DNA of 18,105 bases from Candidatus Altimarinota bacterium (GTDB lineage: Bacteria; Patescibacteriota; Gracilibacteria; Absconditabacterales; Absconditicoccaceae), in contig WFMP01000100.1 of assembly GCA_015489035.1 (NCBI GenBank), forward strand, positions 1 through 18,105. Reading direction: 5' to 3'. The stretch's first letter is position 1. Every line of letters starts with the position of its first letter. A model generated the notes under the pieces. That model was not told where the DNA came from, ran no database searches, and saw only the letters and a program-made list of their open reading frames with translations. The translations under genes and the position numbers were made by a program. Of the stretch, positions 15,805 through 18,105 are shown piece after piece.

Positions 15805-17751
15805 ATGTGAAGAATAATTTGAATAGATTTAGGTACTACAAATAGTGCATTTGCATATACTTTGAATGATAAACCAGAAATTATACCAAATGCTGAAGGT
15901 GAGAGAACAACACCATCTGTAGTTTATATAAAAGGTGATGAAATAGTTGTTTGAACAATTGCAAAAAGAAAAGCAGTTCTAAATCCTCAAAATACAATTT
16001 ATGAAGTAAAAAGATTTATAGGTAGAAAATATGATGAGGCAAAAGAAGATGCTGAAAGAGTTCCATATGATGTAGAAAAATGATCAGATGGTGGAGTAGT
16101 TATCAAAATTGATAGTAAAGAATATAAACCAGAACAAATTTCAGCTATGATATTACAAAAAATTAAAAAGGATGCTGAAGCTTTCTTGTGAGAAACTGTA
16201 GATAAAGCTGTAATTACTGTTCCTGCACATTTCAATGATAGTGAAAGACAAGCTACAAAATCAGCTTGAGAAATTGCTTGATTAAAAGTTGAAAGAATTA
16301 TAAATGAACCAACTGCTGCTGCATTAGCTTATGGTTTGTGAAAAGGTCAAAAGAAAGATGAGACTGTAGCTGTTTATGATTTTGGTTGAGGTACTTTTGA
16401 TGTAACAATATTATCTATTGGTGAAGAAGGTACTTTCCAAGTATTATCAACTGCTTGAGATACTCATTTGTGAGGTGCAGATATAGATAATATTTTGATA
16501 GAATATTTATTAAAATCTATAAAAGATAAGGAATGAATGGATTTATCTAAAAATCCTACTGCTATGGCAAGATTGAAAGAAGAAGCTGAAAAAGCTAAAA
16601 AACAACTTTCTTCTGCTGAAGCTGTAGATATTAGTATTCCATATTTATCAGTTAGAGAAGATGGACAACCAATCAATTTGGAAGAACATTTATCAAGAGC
16701 TCAATTTGATTCTATGATAGATAACATAGTAGAAAAGACTGTTCCTCCAATGAGACAAGCTATCAAAGATGCTGGAGTTGAATTAAGTGAAATAGATGAA
16801 ATAATTTTAGTTTGAGGTTCTACAAGAATTCCTTTGGTAAAGAAAAAAATTCAAGCTGTATTTGGTAAAGAACCAAAAGCTACTGTAAATCCTGATGAAG
16901 CTGTTGCAGACGGTGCTGCTGTTCAAGGTAGTATTATCGGTGGAGACTCTCAAGATATAGTTTTGCTTGATGTTACTCCATTAAGTTTGTGAGTAGAAGT
17001 AGAATGAGGTATGATAGATGTTGTTGTTCCAAGAAATACAACTATTCCATACAAAAAATCAAAAACTTATACAAATGCTGTAGATAATCAACCTGCTGTT
17101 ACGATTCATGTAGTTCAAGGTGAAAGACCAATGGCTAGTGATAATAAATCTCTTGGTATGTTTAATCTTGATTGAATTCCACCAATGGGTAGAGGTCAAG
17201 CACAAATAGAAGTTACATTTGATATAGATGCTAATGGTATTTTAAATGTTTCTGCTAAAGAAAAAACTACTGGTAAAGAACAAAAAGTAACTATTCAAGG
17301 TGCTACATGATTATCAGATGAAGAAGTAGAAAAGATGAAAGCTGAAGCTGAAAAATATGCTGATGAAGATAAGAAAAGAAAAGAAGTAGTTGAAATTAAA
17401 AATCAATATGATGGTATAGCATTCCAAATGGATAAAATGGTAAATGAAAAACCAGATGCTTTCTCAGATGAAGAAAAAACTAAAGTAAAAGAATATATGG
17501 AAGATGCTAAAAAAGTAAGAGAAGATCAAGCTATTTCAAAAGAAGATATTCAAAAGAAAATAGACGAAGTTCAAAAATTTGCTCAAGAAATAGCTCAAAA
17601 GGCTGCAGCTGCACAACAATGATGAACTACAGAACAAGCTGAAGCTCCAAAAGATCCAAACAATCAAGAAGCTGAAGTAATTGATGCTGATGAAGATAAA
17701 AAAGAAACAGATAAAAAAGAAACAGATAAGAAAGAAGAAGATAAAAAATAG
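15805..17751 (+). CDS. dnaK: Hsp70 chaperone DnaK
   Basis: ATP-driven chaperone that binds exposed hydrophobic peptides, normally with DnaJ and GrpE. 648 residues, slightly above the usual ~610-640. The nucleotide domain shows GIDLGTTNSAFA, AVITVPAHFND, INEPTAAALAYG, VYDFGGGTFDVTIL and LVGGSTRIPLV; the substrate domain begins at LLDVTPLSLGVE; a helical lid follows. The second codon is UGA (15808-15810), as are the middle glycine of FGGGT (16387-16389) and many others. After the conserved EVIDAD the tail extends as a repeated, highly charged KKETD block (about residues 628-648). The segment around 345-380 is shorter than in proteobacterial DnaK, as in Gram-positive-type Hsp70. Neither dnaJ nor grpE is adjacent. 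Own promoter and terminator make it monocistronic. Confidence 0.98.
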
Positions 17752-17766
17752 AAAACAAGAATTTTG

Positions 17767-17789
17767 ACCTGCTTATGGCAGGTTTTTTT
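17767..17789 (+). terminator. intrinsic terminator after dnaK
   Basis: A perfect 6-base stem ACCTGC (17767-17772) with GCAGGT (17778-17783), a 5-base loop, and T at 17783-17789. Confidence 0.88.
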
Positions 17790-17850
17790 GTTTGTAAATT
17801 CTTTATAGATTTATTTTTTATCTTATAAAAAAATCTTTATAATTAAACTA

Positions 17851-17878
17851 TTGATTTTGAAAATAAAAAAGATATATA
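17851..17878 (+). promoter_or_regulatory. possible promoter of the last gene
   Basis: TTGATT at 17851-17856, a 16-base spacer and TATATA at 17873-17878, about 31 bases before the ATG at 17910. Confidence 0.4.
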
Positions 17879-17909
17879 AGCCTCCACATTTATATTATTA
17901 AATTTAAAA

Positions 17910-18105
17910 ATGCACATAGACAGTGTTTCTGATTCATTAGAAATTACAGATCAAGATATAAAAGAATTTTTATTGGAAGTAAAAGAGAAATTTGGAGAAT
18001 ACAATGTTGCTAATAATGGTTTAGAAAATAAGGAAATAGAAAGAAATAATAAGAAAAAACTACAAAATTTATTAAAAGAAAAATTTAATATTCATCATAT
18101 AAACC
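17910..18105 (+). CDS. unrecognised protein, 3' end cut by window
   Basis: The first 65 codons of a gene that runs past the window edge. It opens MHIDSVSDSLEITDQDIKEF, then charged helical sequence (LLEVKEKFGEYN, NKEIERNNKKKLQNLLKEKF). No signal peptide or membrane segment is visible. It contains no UGA in the visible part, so it gives no support to the code, but its composition matches the neighbours. A promoter-like site and the dnaK terminator upstream make it a separate transcription unit. No function can be proposed from this fragment. Confidence 0.65.
   Translation, partial: MHIDSVSDSLEITDQDIKEFLLEVKEKFGEYNVANNGLENKEIERNNKKKLQNLLKEKFNIHHIN

Overview
The window is AT-rich bacterial DNA that reads sensibly only if UGA codes for glycine (translation table 25). 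UGA falls on invariant glycines of DnaK, guanylate kinase, SerS, UMP kinase, PrmC and RNase Y, and real stops are UAA or UAG. Together with very small intergenic gaps, AGA-dominated arginine and few housekeeping operons, this places the source in the Patescibacteria/CPR, in the Gracilibacteria (BD1-5) or Absconditabacteria (SR1). I cannot separate these two from the sequence. Under the standard code nearly every gene here breaks into fragments.

Layout on the + strand: a 5'-cut IS30-type transposase with tandem repeats behind it (1-679); serS (756-2012) with a terminator; a stand-alone 5'-3' exonuclease of the PolA/FEN type (2107-2985); a three-gene surface operon from one strong promoter, comprising a small exported protein, an Ig/FN3-like membrane-anchored surface protein and a sortase (3106-6118). 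A thioredoxin-like gene converges on the sortase from the - strand (6144-6503). Then come gmk and prmC, overlapping (6861-8263), and a bidirectional terminator.

On the - strand lie a 56-residue protein (8312-8482) and a pyrH-rny pair (10938 down to 8656). A divergent intergenic region starts a + strand envelope operon: an exported TPR-like protein, a FemAB-family aminoacyltransferase and a PrsW-like membrane protease (11084-14268). A 311-base non-coding stretch follows, with GC-rich palindromes and an interspersed-repeat-like element (14269-14579). Next are a 78-residue protein overlapping a divergent FtsA/PilM-like actin-fold protein (14580-15679), then monocistronic dnaK with its own promoter, an overlapping inverted repeat and a terminator (15718-17789), and the start of an unrecognised gene cut by the window end (17910-18105).

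Functionally the window mixes translation (serS, prmC), nucleotide metabolism (gmk, pyrH), RNA decay (rny), repair (exonuclease) and proteostasis (dnaK) with two envelope operons. The most notable items are the sortase operon, whose surface protein ends in a non-canonical GPGD plus membrane segment; the clamp-binding-like tail of the stand-alone exonuclease; the degenerate FtsA-like protein; and the palindrome cluster. Most promoters I could pick share a TTGA-like -35, a 16-base spacer and a TAT-rich -10.
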